This document shows positions 27,919-39,763 of a stretch of 39,827 bases of DNA, piece after piece. A program made the position numbers and the translations under genes. The stretch covers positions 1 through 39,827 of the forward strand of contig JAKEEX010000608.1 of assembly GCA_022616315.1 (NCBI GenBank). The letters are read 5' to 3'. Under the pieces are notes generated by a model. It was not told the origin of the DNA and searched no databases. It was given only the letters and a program-made list of their open reading frames with translations. Each line of letters starts with the position of its first letter. Within the stretch, counting starts at the first letter, position 1. This stretch comes from Myxococcaceae bacterium. Its GTDB lineage: Bacteria > Myxococcota > Myxococcia > Myxococcales > Myxococcaceae.

Positions 27919-30864
27919 TCAGAACGTGAGGAACGGCGTGAAGATCGTGAAGAACGTCAGCCACCTGTCGTTCAGGACCGGCGTGCCGATGTCGAACGGC
28001 CGCGCGAAGTGCAGCTGCAGCGCGAGCGGCCCGAGGAGCAGGTTCACACCCAGCACCCCGGATGCCTGTCGCGCGGCGAGCGCCTCACGCGGCGTGTTGA
28101 AGATGGCGCCCGCGTCCACACCCACGAGTCCCTGCAGGTACACGCCCGTGCCGAAGTCCGGCAGCAGCGGGAAGTGCAGCTCCAGGGTCCCCACGTAGTA
28201 CGCGCGTCCGAGCACCTGCAGGAGGTCGTACTGCGGGAAGACGCGCAGGTTCTGCGCCGGCGGCAGGTAGAAGGATTCGCGCAGGGGGCCCCCGAGCGTC
28301 GTCCCCACGCCCAACCTTCCGCGCAGGAACAGCCGCTCGAAGCCCGAGAGCACGTTCTTGTACATGAACAGGTCGCTGCTCACCGTGCCGAAGGGCTCCA
28401 CGGGGCCCAGCGCGACGGTTGCGTCCGTGCGCACCACGAAGGCCACGCCGTCGTAGGGACCGAAGGACGCGAGGCGCAGCGTGTCCACCGCCAGCTCCGC
28501 CCCCACCTGCGCCGCGGGGGCAACGCCAGTGACGTGCTTCGCGAGCGGGCTGAGCGGATTGCTGAACTCCGCCGTCCTCAGCAGCTGCGGTGAGACGAAG
28601 CCTCCCACGCGCACGTACTGACCGAAGGGGTACTCCACGAGGAAGAGCCCCCCGAGGCGCTGGAGGACGAAGGTGTCGAGGTTGACGGCCGGGTCCCCCT
28701 CCAGCTGCAGCGAGGAGCGGACGAGGAGGCCTCCACCGAGCGCGGTGCGGCGCGAGCGGTCCAGGTAGAGGAGCTGGGCGTTCGTCAGGTCGAGGTCGCC
28801 CAGAATCTGGAGGCTCAGGCCGACGATGTGCGTCCGGAACTGGTTCGCGAAGGCCACCTGCCCGACGATGAACGGCCCGCCCGTCGCCGCGGCGAAGGCG
28901 TCCACCAGCCGGAAGTTGCGCAGTGCGAGGGGCTTGTAGTCCTGGACGTCGGTCAGCTCACCGCGCGGGATGGCCCAGGCAACGAGCTCCGCGCTCGGGC
29001 GCTCCCCGGGTACAGGCGGAATCGGCGAGGCTGCCGCGGGCTCTGCGACGAGCTGCTCCTTCGGGAACGCCACGAGGCGCCGGCTTCCACGCACCAGCAC
29101 CAGCCCCAGCAGCCGTCCGTCCGCGTCCCGCGCGGGACTCGAGAAGGACGTGGGCACGTCGGTGAGGCGCACGGGTGTGCCGTCCTGGAGCCGGTAGGCC
29201 TGCACCAGCCCGGACGCAGTGGCTTCGAAGAGCCATCCGCCGTCATCGGCCGAGGGTGCGGAGGCATGCACACCTCCGGGGAAGAAGAGGAGCGGCTCGG
29301 TGCGGCCGTCCTTCCATCGGAACAGGGCGAAGTGTGCGTCCGGTGTGGCGTCCGATGCGTAGACGAGCGCGCCATCCGCACCGTAGGCGAGTGCCTGCTC
29401 GGCGTACGCATCCGCAGTCACGCGCACGAGCGGCGCGTTCGCGCGAAAGGGCGTCTCCATGCGGTAGATGTCGAGGAACCCCTGCTCCCGCGGCAGACCC
29501 ACGAACGCCACGGCGCCGTCGGGGGCAATGGCGGGGAAGCCGCCCTCGAGGAGGCCGTAGCGGTCGAGCTCGTGCCGCCTCTCCTCGAGGAGCCTCAGGT
29601 GCACCCGGCCCCCCTTCTCCTCGCGTGCATAGCGGCGCACGTACAGGGCGTCCGAGTCCGCCACGCGTCCGAAGAACGCGAGCATGTCCTTCCCCACCGC
29701 CGTCACCCGTCGGCCACCGGGGTGCAGCGAGACGAGGCCGATGCGCTGGTCCCCCGTGACGAGCACCCGCGAGGACGGGTCCCCCACGTCCTGCAGGTAG
29801 AGCCGTCCTACACCCGTGTCGAGGTCAATGGTGCGGTAGAGGAGCACGCGTCCGTCCGGGGACAGGGAGAAGGAGTCCACCTCCCCTCGTCCCAGACCCT
29901 CCACCAGGGGCAGGTCCACGAGCCGCTGGCGCGCGTCGAGCGAGGGCTGCACCTGCTTCGTGGCCCACTCCTTCCACGCGGTGTCCAGCGTCTGCCCGTC
30001 CGTCCCCACCACCCGCTCCACCATCCGCGTGAACGGGTCCTCCAGGTCCGTGGCGAAGAAGCCTGCAGCGGCGCCGGCGCACAGCTCGGGCGAGGCCTGG
30101 AGGAGCCGGCGCACCGTGCCCTCTCCGTAGGCCTTCTCGAGGAAGCGCACCCGCGCGTGGCCCATGAGGTAGACGTTCTCGAAGGTGGGCAGGCCCACGT
30201 CGAAGAAGTCCGGGAGACCCTTCGGCTTCACGTCCGGCTCCGAGGGGAGCAACCGGTCCGCGAGCGCCGCGCGCACTTCGGGCGTGAGCGCGGGCTGGGA
30301 GACCGTCTCCGCGAGGCCCTCCACGAACCACAGCGGCATGCGCTGCAGCGCACCGCAGTTGCCCGCGGCGCGATCCAGGTCCACCACCTTCTGGATGGTG
30401 AACTGGTGCGCGAGCTCGTGGCGCATGACGTGCTCGAAGCGCAGGTGCTCGCCCCAGTAGGGCAGCGCCATCGTGAGCTCGGTGGTGCTGGTGACACCGA
30501 GCACCCCCTCGGAGACGAAGAAGGCCTGGGTGGACTCGAACTCGAGGTGCGAGTTGTAGAGGAGGAAGGGGGTGCGGTGCGCCGGCACGTAGCCGAACGT
30601 GCGCGCGTAGTCCACGTAGGCCCGGGCGATGAGGGGCTGGGCCGTCCGGGCAATCTCGCGCTCGGAGGCGTAGAAGTAGAGGCGCACCGGCGCGCCCCGC
30701 TCCATCGGAGTGAAGTCGGTGTACTTCCAGTCGAACTCGTACCAGCGGACCTGGTTCTTCCCCGGCAGCAGAGGAAGGACGGTCTCCAGCCGCCGCTCGT
30801 GCTGTGCCCGGCTGCTCGCCGGCACGACCAGCAATAGAGCCACCGATAGGCAGAAGACGCGCAT
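27919..30864 (-). CDS. surface protein: gluzincin-like peptidase, WD40-like propeller and probable outer-membrane barrel
   Basis: A 981-residue exported protein (signal about 1-20, ending SSRA). The N-terminal third has HELAH (149-153) and a downstream Glu182 in WFVEGLAE, the zinc-ligand pattern of peptidase-MA-like gluzincins. The middle (about 320-620) contains repeats of TolB/PD40 type such as FSLSPDGRVLLYRT and PAIAPDGAVAFVG, which build a beta-propeller. The C-terminal 330 residues are amphipathic beta strands ending in Phe (FTIFTPFLTF), like a barrel of the BamA/surface-antigen type. The ATG at 30864 is preferred to a TTG at 30873. It is divergent from the MarR gene. A peptidase acting at the outer membrane is likely; the substrate is unknown. 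Confidence 0.8.
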   Translation of the reverse strand: MRVFCLSVALLLVVPASSRAQHERRLETVLPLLPGKNQVRWYEFDWKYTDFTPMERGAPVRLYFYASEREIARTAQPLIARAYVDYARTFGYVPAHRTPFLLYNSHLEFESTQAFFVSEGVLGVTSTTELTMALPYWGEHLRFEHVMRHELAHQFTIQKVVDLDRAAGNCGALQRMPLWFVEGLAETVSQPALTPEVRAALADRLLPSEPDVKPKGLPDFFDVGLPTFENVYLMGHARVRFLEKAYGEGTVRRLLQASPELCAGAAAGFFATDLEDPFTRMVERVVGTDGQTLDTAWKEWATKQVQPSLDARQRLVDLPLVEGLGRGEVDSFSLSPDGRVLLYRTIDLDTGVGRLYLQDVGDPSSRVLVTGDQRIGLVSLHPGGRRVTAVGKDMLAFFGRVADSDALYVRRYAREEKGGRVHLRLLEERRHELDRYGLLEGGFPAIAPDGAVAFVGLPREQGFLDIYRMETPFRANAPLVRVTADAYAEQALAYGADGALVYASDATPDAHFALFRWKDGRTEPLLFFPGGVHASAPSADDGGWLFEATASGLVQAYRLQDGTPVRLTDVPTSFSSPARDADGRLLGLVLVRGSRRLVAFPKEQLVAEPAAASPIPPVPGERPSAELVAWAIPRGELTDVQDYKPLALRNFRLVDAFAAATGGPFIVGQVAFANQFRTHIVGLSLQILGDLDLTNAQLLYLDRSRRTALGGGLLVRSSLQLEGDPAVNLDTFVLQRLGGLFLVEYPFGQYVRVGGFVSPQLLRTAEFSNPLSPLAKHVTGVAPAAQVGAELAVDTLRLASFGPYDGVAFVVRTDATVALGPVEPFGTVSSDLFMYKNVLSGFERLFLRGRLGVGTTLGGPLRESFYLPPAQNLRVFPQYDLLQVLGRAYYVGTLELHFPLLPDFGTGVYLQGLVGVDAGAIFNTPREALAARQASGVLGVNLLLGPLALQLHFARPFDIGTPVLNDRWLTFFTIFTPFLTF

Positions 30865-31094
30865 TGCGTGCAACGCTGGCCGGCCGCGCAGGGGGCGACA
30901 ACTTCCCCGCAGAGGGAGCGGCGCGTCCGGCGCTGGACTCCTTGGGGGACGTCACCTGGCCATCAGCTGCTCTTCTCGAGGCCTCCCATCCGGAGCGCTG
31001 CGCCTCCACATTTGCTCCAGAAGCGGATGGACCCCGAGGGGCCCAGCGGGTAGAGGTGCTTGGAACGCCGACGAACGCGCAGGACGCACGCGAC

Positions 31095-31655
31095 ATGACC
31101 GAGGAGCGGGTGGAGCTGGGGGATGTGCTGAACTTCATGCGGGGCCTCTGGGCGCTGGACCACGCGCTCCAGTCGGCGAGCAAGCGCATGGAATCCACGC
31201 TGGGCGTGACGGGTCCGCAGCGCCTGGTCATCCGCATCGTCGGCCGCTACCCGGGCATCAGCGCCGGCCGGCTCGCGAACATCATGCACGTGCACCCGAG
31301 CACCCTCACCGGGGTGCTCAGCCGGCTCGAGCAGCGCGGCGTGCTCGTGCGCAAGGAGGACCCGGCGGACCGGCGTCGGGCGCTCTTCTCGCTCACGTCA
31401 CGCGGGAGCAGCTTCAACGTCCCCCACGAGGGGACGGTGGAGTCCGCGGTCAACACCGCCCTCGGTCAGCTGCCCAGGCGCTCGGTCCAGGCAGCTGCAC
31501 AGGTCCTGACCATGGTGACGGACGTGCTGGAGGAGCAGCGGGGTGAGAAGGAGGCGGCTGCCCCGGCGCGGCGGGCAGCGGGACCGCGCGCGAAGGCGGC
31601 TCCGCGCCGCGCGACCGCGACGAAGCGTCCTGCGGCAAGGCGAAAGAGGGCCTGA
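31095..31655 (+). CDS. MarR-family transcriptional regulator with basic C-terminal tail
   Basis: A 186-residue protein. The MarR winged helix lies in about 40-125: the recognition region ISAGRLANIMHVHPSTLTGVLSRLEQRGVLVRKEDPADRR contains the usual wing Asp-Arg-Arg. After the dimerisation helix the last 30 residues are Arg/Lys/Ala/Pro-rich (RAKAAPRRATATKRPAARRK), like the tails of eukaryotic-type histone H1 proteins and of some myxobacterial regulators. Start: the ATG at 31095; the open frame extends far upstream, but that part has no family match. It is followed 11 nt later by the hydrolase gene, so they are likely one operon. The effector and targets are unknown. Confidence 0.85.
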   Translation: MTEERVELGDVLNFMRGLWALDHALQSASKRMESTLGVTGPQRLVIRIVGRYPGISAGRLANIMHVHPSTLTGVLSRLEQRGVLVRKEDPADRRRALFSLTSRGSSFNVPHEGTVESAVNTALGQLPRRSVQAAAQVLTMVTDVLEEQRGEKEAAAPARRAAGPRAKAAPRRATATKRPAARRKRA

Positions 31656-31666
31656 CGTCGCCACCC

Positions 31667-32446
31667 ATGCTGCTCTCTCAGTTTCGGATTGGAGACGGGC
31701 CGCGGGCCGGCGTGCTGCTGCACGGCTTCCTCGGCTCCGGCCGCAACCTGCGCACCCTCGCCCAGGCGTGGTGCGAGGCGGACCGCTCGCTCACGCTGCT
31801 CGTTCCCGACCTCACGGGGCACGGGATGTCGCCTCCGGCTCCCGAGGGCGCGGGGCTCGAGGACGTGGCGCGAGACGTTCTGGAGACGGCGCGCGAGGCG
31901 GGCCTCAAGGGGCCCCTTTCGTTCACGGGTCACTCGTTCGGTGGCCGCGTCTCGCTGGCTGCGCTGCGGGCTGCACCTGAAGAGGTCGCGGACGTCACGC
32001 TGCTGGACATCGCCCCCGGCCCCCTGGGCGAGGGGCGCTCGGACACGCGACGGGTGGTGCAGGCGCTGGTGCGTGCACCCGAGCGCGCCCCGGACCGGCA
32101 GACCATGCGCACCGCGCTGCTCGGCGAGGGACTCTCCCCTGCGATGGCGGACTGGCTCCTGATGAACCTCGAGCGCACCGGGAGCGGTGTGCGGTGGCGT
32201 ATCGACCGTCCGGAGTTGCTGCGCCTGCACGAGCGCGTCAACGCCGAGGACCTGTGGGACGTCGTGGATGCGCGCAGCAGGCCCGTGCGGTGCGTCCGCG
32301 GCGGCGCGTCACCGTACGTCACCGACGAGGACGTCCGGCGGATGGAGAGCGCCGGGTGCCACGTGCACACGTTGCCGGGAGTGGGGCACTACGTGCACAC
32401 GGAGGCGCTTGGGGCCCTGGTGGAGTGGCTCACGCGCTCGCCGTGA
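31667..32446 (+). CDS. alpha/beta-fold hydrolase
   Basis: A 259-residue cytoplasmic hydrolase. The oxyanion-hole start LLHGFLGSGRNL, the nucleophile elbow GHSFGG, an Asp-containing strand region and the late GVGHYVHTEA with the catalytic His give a complete serine triad layout. It resembles YbfF-type esterases. It is co-directional with the MarR gene 11 nt upstream and may be its target. It converges with a lipoprotein gene, 4 nt between stop codons. The substrate is not predictable. Confidence 0.85.
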   Translation: MLLSQFRIGDGPRAGVLLHGFLGSGRNLRTLAQAWCEADRSLTLLVPDLTGHGMSPPAPEGAGLEDVARDVLETAREAGLKGPLSFTGHSFGGRVSLAALRAAPEEVADVTLLDIAPGPLGEGRSDTRRVVQALVRAPERAPDRQTMRTALLGEGLSPAMADWLLMNLERTGSGVRWRIDRPELLRLHERVNAEDLWDVVDARSRPVRCVRGGASPYVTDEDVRRMESAGCHVHTLPGVGHYVHTEALGALVEWLTRSP

Positions 32447-32450
32447 GGCG

Positions 32451-33092
32451 TCAGGTCCCAGCGTCCGCGGGCGCCCCGGCCGGTGGGCGCGCGATGGGGG
32501 GCGGGGGGTTGATGAACTGCAGCGAGTCGAAGAACGCGCCCGCGTGCGGCGCGCCGATGGCCGGGTTGTAGACGACGAGCATCGTGTAGAGGCGATTCCC
32601 CACCAGGTAGTGCCGCCCCCGGACCTCGCCGCGGTCCGACTGCACCACGTACGTCGTCCCGGGGTAGCCCTGCAGCGCGACGGTCTCCTCCGACACCACC
32701 TTCGCGTTCGGGAGCTGCTGCAGCACGCTCTGCCGCGCCTCGGAGAGGAAGACGTCCGCGCTGCTCTTGCTCACCAGCGCGGGCGGATAGTCCGCCGTCG
32801 TCACCGAGTAGTTCACCCCGCTCTCGTCGGTCGCCGACCAGGAGGAGACCTGCACGTCTCCGGCTGGAATCTTCACCGTCTGGCTCCGGGGCTCTGCGCC
32901 GGGGGGCATCATCAGCGCGAAGCCCTGCGCGGTGGCCAGAGGCACCAGCGGCGACCCTGGCGCGCCGGCGTCCGCCTCGGAGATGACCTCGATGGTGGAG
33001 GTGGCCTCGGACGGCTTCTGGGCGGTGGCACACGCCACGCCGAGGCCGGCCACCACCAGCAGCGCCACGAGCGAGCGCAAGAGTGTGGACAT
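32451..33092 (-). CDS. small lipoprotein of unknown function
   Basis: A 213-residue predicted lipoprotein: signal 1-20, Cys21 in GVACATAQ. The mature part is a single alpha/beta-like domain of about 160 residues with RQSVLQQLPNAKVVSEE and GYPGTTYVVQS, followed by a Pro-rich end. The pattern is like bacterial proteins that have a PsbP/DUF1795-type fold (strand, amphipathic helix, four strands), but that is only a resemblance. Start: the ATG at 33092, with AGGAG about 10 nt upstream. It lies between two unrelated genes and no operon is evident. Confidence 0.7.
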   Translation of the reverse strand: MSTLLRSLVALLVVAGLGVACATAQKPSEATSTIEVISEADAGAPGSPLVPLATAQGFALMMPPGAEPRSQTVKIPAGDVQVSSWSATDESGVNYSVTTADYPPALVSKSSADVFLSEARQSVLQQLPNAKVVSEETVALQGYPGTTYVVQSDRGEVRGRHYLVGNRLYTMLVVYNPAIGAPHAGAFFDSLQFINPPPPIARPPAGAPADAGT

Positions 33093-33184
33093 GGGAGGAC
33101 TTCTCCTTGACGGAAGGAATGGAAGGGACTGCCTGTAGCGGATGGGGCGGCTCCTGGCTACGTCCGCGAGGTCCGAGTGAGCAT

Positions 33185-33220
33185 CCCCCTCACCCTGTCC
33201 CTCTCCCGGAGGGAGAGGGG
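33185..33220 (-). repeat. 3'-end hairpin repeat, copy 3 (after clpP)
   Basis: On the minus strand: CCCTCTCCC, loop TCC, GGGAGAGGG, then ACAGGGTGAGGGGG. The hairpin starts 7 nt after the clpP stop codon. The tail matches copy 1 over 13 nt. Confidence 0.85.
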
Positions 33221-33226
33221 ATGTTC

Positions 33227-33820
33227 TCACGACGACCGCGGGGAGACGATCTCGTCGATGATTCCGTACGCGCGCGCCTCGGCCGCCCCGAGGAAGTAGT
33301 CCCGGTTGGTGTCCGCCTCCACCCGCTGGAACTGCTGGCCCGTGTGGTGCGAGATGATGTCGTTGAGCCGGTGGCGCTGCCGGAGGATCTCCTTCGCGCG
33401 GATGTCGATGTCCGTGGCCTGACCCTCCAGTCCCCCCGAGGGCTGGTGCAGCAGCACGCGACAGTTGGGCAGCCCGAAGCGCTTCCCCTTTGCGCCCGCG
33501 AGCAGCAGCACCGCCGCCATGGAGGCCGCCTGTCCCACACCGATGGTGGACACCGACGCGCGCACGTACTGCATGGTGTCGTAGATGGCCAGGCCCGCCG
33601 TCACCGAGCCCCCGGGCGAGTTGATGTACAGCCGGATGTCCTTGTCCGGGTCCTCCGACTCGAGGAAGAGCAGCTGCGCGGTGACGACGTTGGACACGTC
33701 ATCCGTGATGGGCGTGCCGATGATGATGACGCGGTCCAGGAGCAGGCGGCTGTAGATGTCGTAGACGCGCTCGCCGCGGTGGGTCTGCTCGATGACGTAC
33801 GGCACCGGGATGTTCGCCAT
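33227..33820 (-). CDS. clpP: ATP-dependent Clp protease proteolytic subunit
   Basis: A 197-residue serine peptidase that forms the tetradecameric Clp chamber. The triad is complete: Ser100 in GQAASMAA, His125 in [10 protein letters not shown] and Asp170 in EADTNRDYF. The N-terminal [17 protein letters not shown] and the [11 protein letters not shown] substrate loop are typical. Some positions differ from the consensus (LLHQP instead of MIHQP; AASMAA instead of AASMGA). There is no clpX or tig beside it, so it is probably an extra, stand-alone ClpP paralogue; myxobacteria are known to carry more than one. It is a separate unit from the CBS gene 151 nt upstream. Confidence 0.93.
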   Translation of the reverse strand: MANIPVPYVIEQTHRGERVYDIYSRLLLDRVIIIGTPITDDVSNVVTAQLLFLESEDPDKDIRLYINSPGGSVTAGLAIYDTMQYVRASVSTIGVGQAASMAAVLLLAGAKGKRFGLPNCRVLLHQPSGGLEGQATDIDIRAKEILRQRHRLNDIISHHTGQQFQRVEADTNRDYFLGAAEARAYGIIDEIVSPRSS

Positions 33821-33971
33821 GCTGGGTCAGGCTCCTCGGGGTCGGCGGTGAGGGCCGCCTTCCCTGGAGCATAGAGGCCAGCCTCCTCCGTCGCAGCCAA
33901 CACGTCTCCCCCGGCGGGAATGCTGTCCGCTGGTGGGCGTCCCGGAGTCCCACGTCCGCCGAGGGCCCCGC

Positions 33972-34400
33972 TCAGGGCGTCAGCGAGGGCCAGGGCTCGG
34001 AGATGGTCTCCAGCGTGGCCCCCGCCTCGCGGTCCGTCACCGCTTGGGTGAGGTCTCCCAGCGAGATGATGCCCACCAGCTTCCGGTTCTCGTCGATGAC
34101 CGGGAGCCGGCGGACCTGCCGCTCGCGCATGATGCGCGCCGCGTCCTCGGCCTCGGCGTCGTCGCGGATCCAGACGACCTGGCTGCTCATGACCTCCGTC
34201 ACCGGGCTGTCCGGCGTGCACCCCAGGGCAATCCCGCGCACCACGATGTCCCGGTCCGTCACCATGCCCACCAGCCGGGTGCCGTCACACACGGGCAGCG
34301 CGCCCGCGTCCACCGCCCGCATCAGCTCTGCCGCTTCGCGAATCGTCGCCTCAGGCGAGAGGATCTCCACATTGTGCGTCATCACTTCGCTCACCAGCAT
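33972..34400 (-). CDS. CBS-domain-pair protein
   Basis: A 142-residue protein consisting of two CBS domains (about 5-60 and 70-125). The repeats show the usual GALPVCDGTRLVGMVTDRDI and RRLPVIDENRKLVGIISLGDL. Such pairs bind adenosyl nucleotides or similar ligands and often regulate partner proteins. There is no fused effector. AAGGAGG lies 6 nt before the ATG. It is divergent from the EAL gene (226 nt between) and the same strand as clpP. A partner cannot be named. Confidence 0.9.
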   Translation of the reverse strand: MLVSEVMTHNVEILSPEATIREAAELMRAVDAGALPVCDGTRLVGMVTDRDIVVRGIALGCTPDSPVTEVMSSQVVWIRDDAEAEDAARIMRERQVRRLPVIDENRKLVGIISLGDLTQAVTDREAGATLETISEPWPSLTP

Positions 34401-34625
34401 GCAGGGCCTCCTTGCGCGGTGTCCTTGCGCGAAAAGTCCGTCGGCGCTGCGCGCTTGGTGAGGGGGGCCCTCCGTGCGCCGTCGCTCGGCGAGGAGGCAG
34501 TCAGGCGCTCGTGCGACAGTCCTCGGAAAGTGACGGCGTGCTCACCACGACGTCACCCACTATTCCCGAATTGGTGGTAGGAGGAAGTCCCACCCGAGTC
34601 GTCACCCCAGGGTCCCGCTTCCGGC
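34401..34625. promoter_or_regulatory. divergent intergenic region between CBS and EAL genes
   Basis: This 225-nt region must contain promoters for both genes. GGTGG...CCACC (34571-34592) forms a weak hairpin around AGGAGG, which is 40 nt too far upstream to serve the EAL start. No convincing sigma-54 or sigma-70 pair was found. Confidence 0.3.
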
Positions 34626-35384
34626 ATGTTCTCCCTCGTCCCCCCGCCAGCGCCGGAAGGCTCGGGCCTGCTGTGGTGCTTCCAGCCCATCGTCGACGTG
34701 CCGGGCGGCGCGGTGCTTGGGCACGAGGTGCTGACGCGCAACGCTGCGGGGGACTGCCCGTTCGATGCGGACCTGGAGCCGCGGGCACGCCGCCAGCTGG
34801 AGCGGGAGTGCCTGGTGGGTGCCCTTCGCCGGATGCGGTCGCTCGGTGGGGAGCTTCCGTCCACGGCCTGGTTCCTCAACACCAGCCCCGAGGCGGTGTG
34901 CGCGCCGGGCTTTCCGGAGCTCCTCCGTGCGGAGGCCGGACCGGCGCTCCTTCCGCAGCTGGTGCTGGAGCTCACCGAGCGTGAGGAGGTGGCGGACGCC
35001 CGCCTGCTGCAGCACCGGCTGCATGAGCTCGCGGGCTCGGGCGTGCGGGTGGCGCTGGACGATTTCGGAGCGGGGCACTCGGGCCTCTTGACGCTCGTCC
35101 ACACGATGCCGGCCTTCCTCAAGCTGGACATGTCCCTCATCCGCGCGCTCAACCTCCATCCCTACCGGCAGCACCTGGTCCGCGCGCTGGTGGCGTTCGC
35201 GGCCAACGTGGAGGCCGTGCTGGTGGCCGAGGGCGTGGAGGCCTGGGACGAGCTGGAGACGCTGCTGGCCGTGGGCGTTCGCCACGCGCAGGGGTACCTG
35301 GTAGGCCGCCCGGCGGCGCTTCCCGGGGCCGTGTGCCCCGCGTTCGAGGCAGGGCGGGTGCGGTTGCTGGCCCGGACGGGGTAG
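34626..35384 (+). CDS. EAL-domain protein, probable c-di-GMP phosphodiesterase
   Basis: A 252-residue stand-alone EAL domain. The signature is EVL (34-36) in place of EAL, a common active variant. All catalytic and metal positions that I can check are present: Asn85 (NTSP), Glu115 (ELTE), Asp145-Asp146 (DDFGAG), Lys166 (KLD), Glu202/Glu205 (EGVE) and Gln222 (QGY). It should therefore linearise c-di-GMP. There is no sensor, GGDEF or membrane segment, so activity may be set by expression or by partner proteins. No strong Shine-Dalgarno precedes the ATG at 34626. It is followed by carB after 54 nt on the same strand; a functional link is not evident. Confidence 0.9.
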   Translation: MFSLVPPPAPEGSGLLWCFQPIVDVPGGAVLGHEVLTRNAAGDCPFDADLEPRARRQLERECLVGALRRMRSLGGELPSTAWFLNTSPEAVCAPGFPELLRAEAGPALLPQLVLELTEREEVADARLLQHRLHELAGSGVRVALDDFGAGHSGLLTLVHTMPAFLKLDMSLIRALNLHPYRQHLVRALVAFAANVEAVLVAEGVEAWDELETLLAVGVRHAQGYLVGRPAALPGAVCPAFEAGRVRLLARTG

Positions 35385-35438
35385 TGCGCAGCTAATCGAG
35401 CGACACGGGGCGCTTGGTGCTATTGGGGCGCCACAGAC

Positions 35439-38690
<3,252 letters not shown>

Positions 38691-38749
38691 GGGCACGTGG
38701 CTGGGACGCGCGGGTTGCGGACTTCGTGCCCTGGCGCTAGGGACGGGGC

Positions 38750-39298
38750 ATGAGCAATCCCATCCCGCTGCGGCCGTCGGGTCCTCATGTCGCGATGCTC
38801 GGGATGATGGGCTCCGGGAAGACGACGGTGGGCCGAGCGCTCGCCACGCGCCTGGGCTGGCCGTACCTGGACAACGACGTGCGCTTCGTCGAGCGCTTCG
38901 GGAAGACGCCTGCGGAGGTCGCGGCGCTCGGTGGGGCAGAGGCCCTGCACGCGCGCGAGGCGGAGTTGCTCCTCGAAGCGCTCGCCACCCGCTCCGCAGC
39001 GGTCATCTCCGTGCCGGGAGGCGCGGTGTTGCAGCCCGTGCTTCGCGAGGCGCTCCAATCCACGTTCCGTGTGTGGCTGAATGCGAGCCCGGAGACGCTC
39101 GCCCGTCGCATCACGTCCACCGACCTCCGTCCTCTTCTCCACGGCGACATTCCCACGACACTTCGCGCGCTCGATGCCGAGCGCCGGCCCCATTACGCCG
39201 CTCTCGCCCAGCTGGTGCTGGATGTGGACGCGCCCGGCTTCACGGTCGAGGGCGCTGTGGAGCGCGTCGTCGAAGCCCTCTCGACGCTCGAGGGCTGA
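38750..39298 (+). CDS. aroK: shikimate kinase
   Basis: Phosphorylates shikimate with ATP, the fifth step of the shikimate pathway. The 182-residue protein has Walker A GMMGSGKTT (18-26), the DND pair in LDNDVRFVERFGKTPAEV, the substrate Arg in LHAREAE, an SVPGGAV loop in place of the usual GGG-containing loop, the lid segment DLRPLL and the adenine-side RRPHYAALA. The PGGA and FxR differences are mild departures from AroK/AroL, so a related small-molecule kinase is possible but less likely. It lies 59 nt after carB, and GGG/GACGGGG before the ATG at 38750 is a weak ribosome site. Confidence 0.85.
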   Translation: MSNPIPLRPSGPHVAMLGMMGSGKTTVGRALATRLGWPYLDNDVRFVERFGKTPAEVAALGGAEALHAREAELLLEALATRSAAVISVPGGAVLQPVLREALQSTFRVWLNASPETLARRITSTDLRPLLHGDIPTTLRALDAERRPHYAALAQLVLDVDAPGFTVEGAVERVVEALSTLEG

Positions 39299-39569
39299 TG
39301 CGCGAAGGGAGAGGTGCTGCGCAACGGGTGTTCACGGACACGTGATTGCTCTGGGGGGACGGAGGGCTGGACGGGCTGTGACACGGAGGCTCGGTACGGC
39401 CCGGGGGAGACGCACGGCCCACGGCGGCTCCTGTCGTCACACGGCCTGGAGTCAGCGTGCACGCGGGAGGTGGCAGCGCGGCCTCCAACGCCCTGTCGCG
39501 GATGTACCCGGGCGAGGGACTCGGCAGCACATCGCCAGAAGGCCGGCGCCGGGGGGTAAGGCTCTCTCC

Positions 39570-39704
39570 ACCGAAACCTCGGACCCACTTTGGTGCCCCC
39601 TTGAAGGCCCCTCTCTTGCGCGTTTTCCGGCGCAGAATTCGCAGTGGCTTCCCGGGAATCCAGTGCTCGGAGGTGCCGCGGACGTGAGGGTCCGAGGGTT
39701 CGGT
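39570..39704. repeat. inverted-repeat element with internal palindrome
   Basis: The arms ACCGAAACCTCGGACCC (39570-39586) and its reverse complement at 39688-39704 match at 16 of 17 positions, 101 nt apart. Between them, 39642-39665 is a 24-bp near-palindrome centred on CCCGGG (two mispaired positions). It could be a small mobile (MITE-like) element or a folded RNA. Confidence 0.6.
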
Positions 39705-39745
39705 TTCCTGCGCCCAGAGGGGACTGGCCGACAGGGGGCTGGGCT

Positions 39746-39763
39746 TGAACGACTGTTCGTTCA
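39746..39763. promoter_or_regulatory. TetR-type operator-like palindrome
   Basis: TGAACGACTGTTCGTTCA is a 7-bp perfect inverted repeat with a 4-nt centre. Its GAACGA..TCGTTC form is typical of operators bound by TetR/AcrR-family repressors. The regulated gene would lie just past the right end of the window. Confidence 0.5.

Noticed and set aside
27848-33220. CRISPR-like array from the repeated hairpins
   Set aside because: The copies are 4-6 kb apart, each tied to a gene end; there is no regular spacing and no cas gene.
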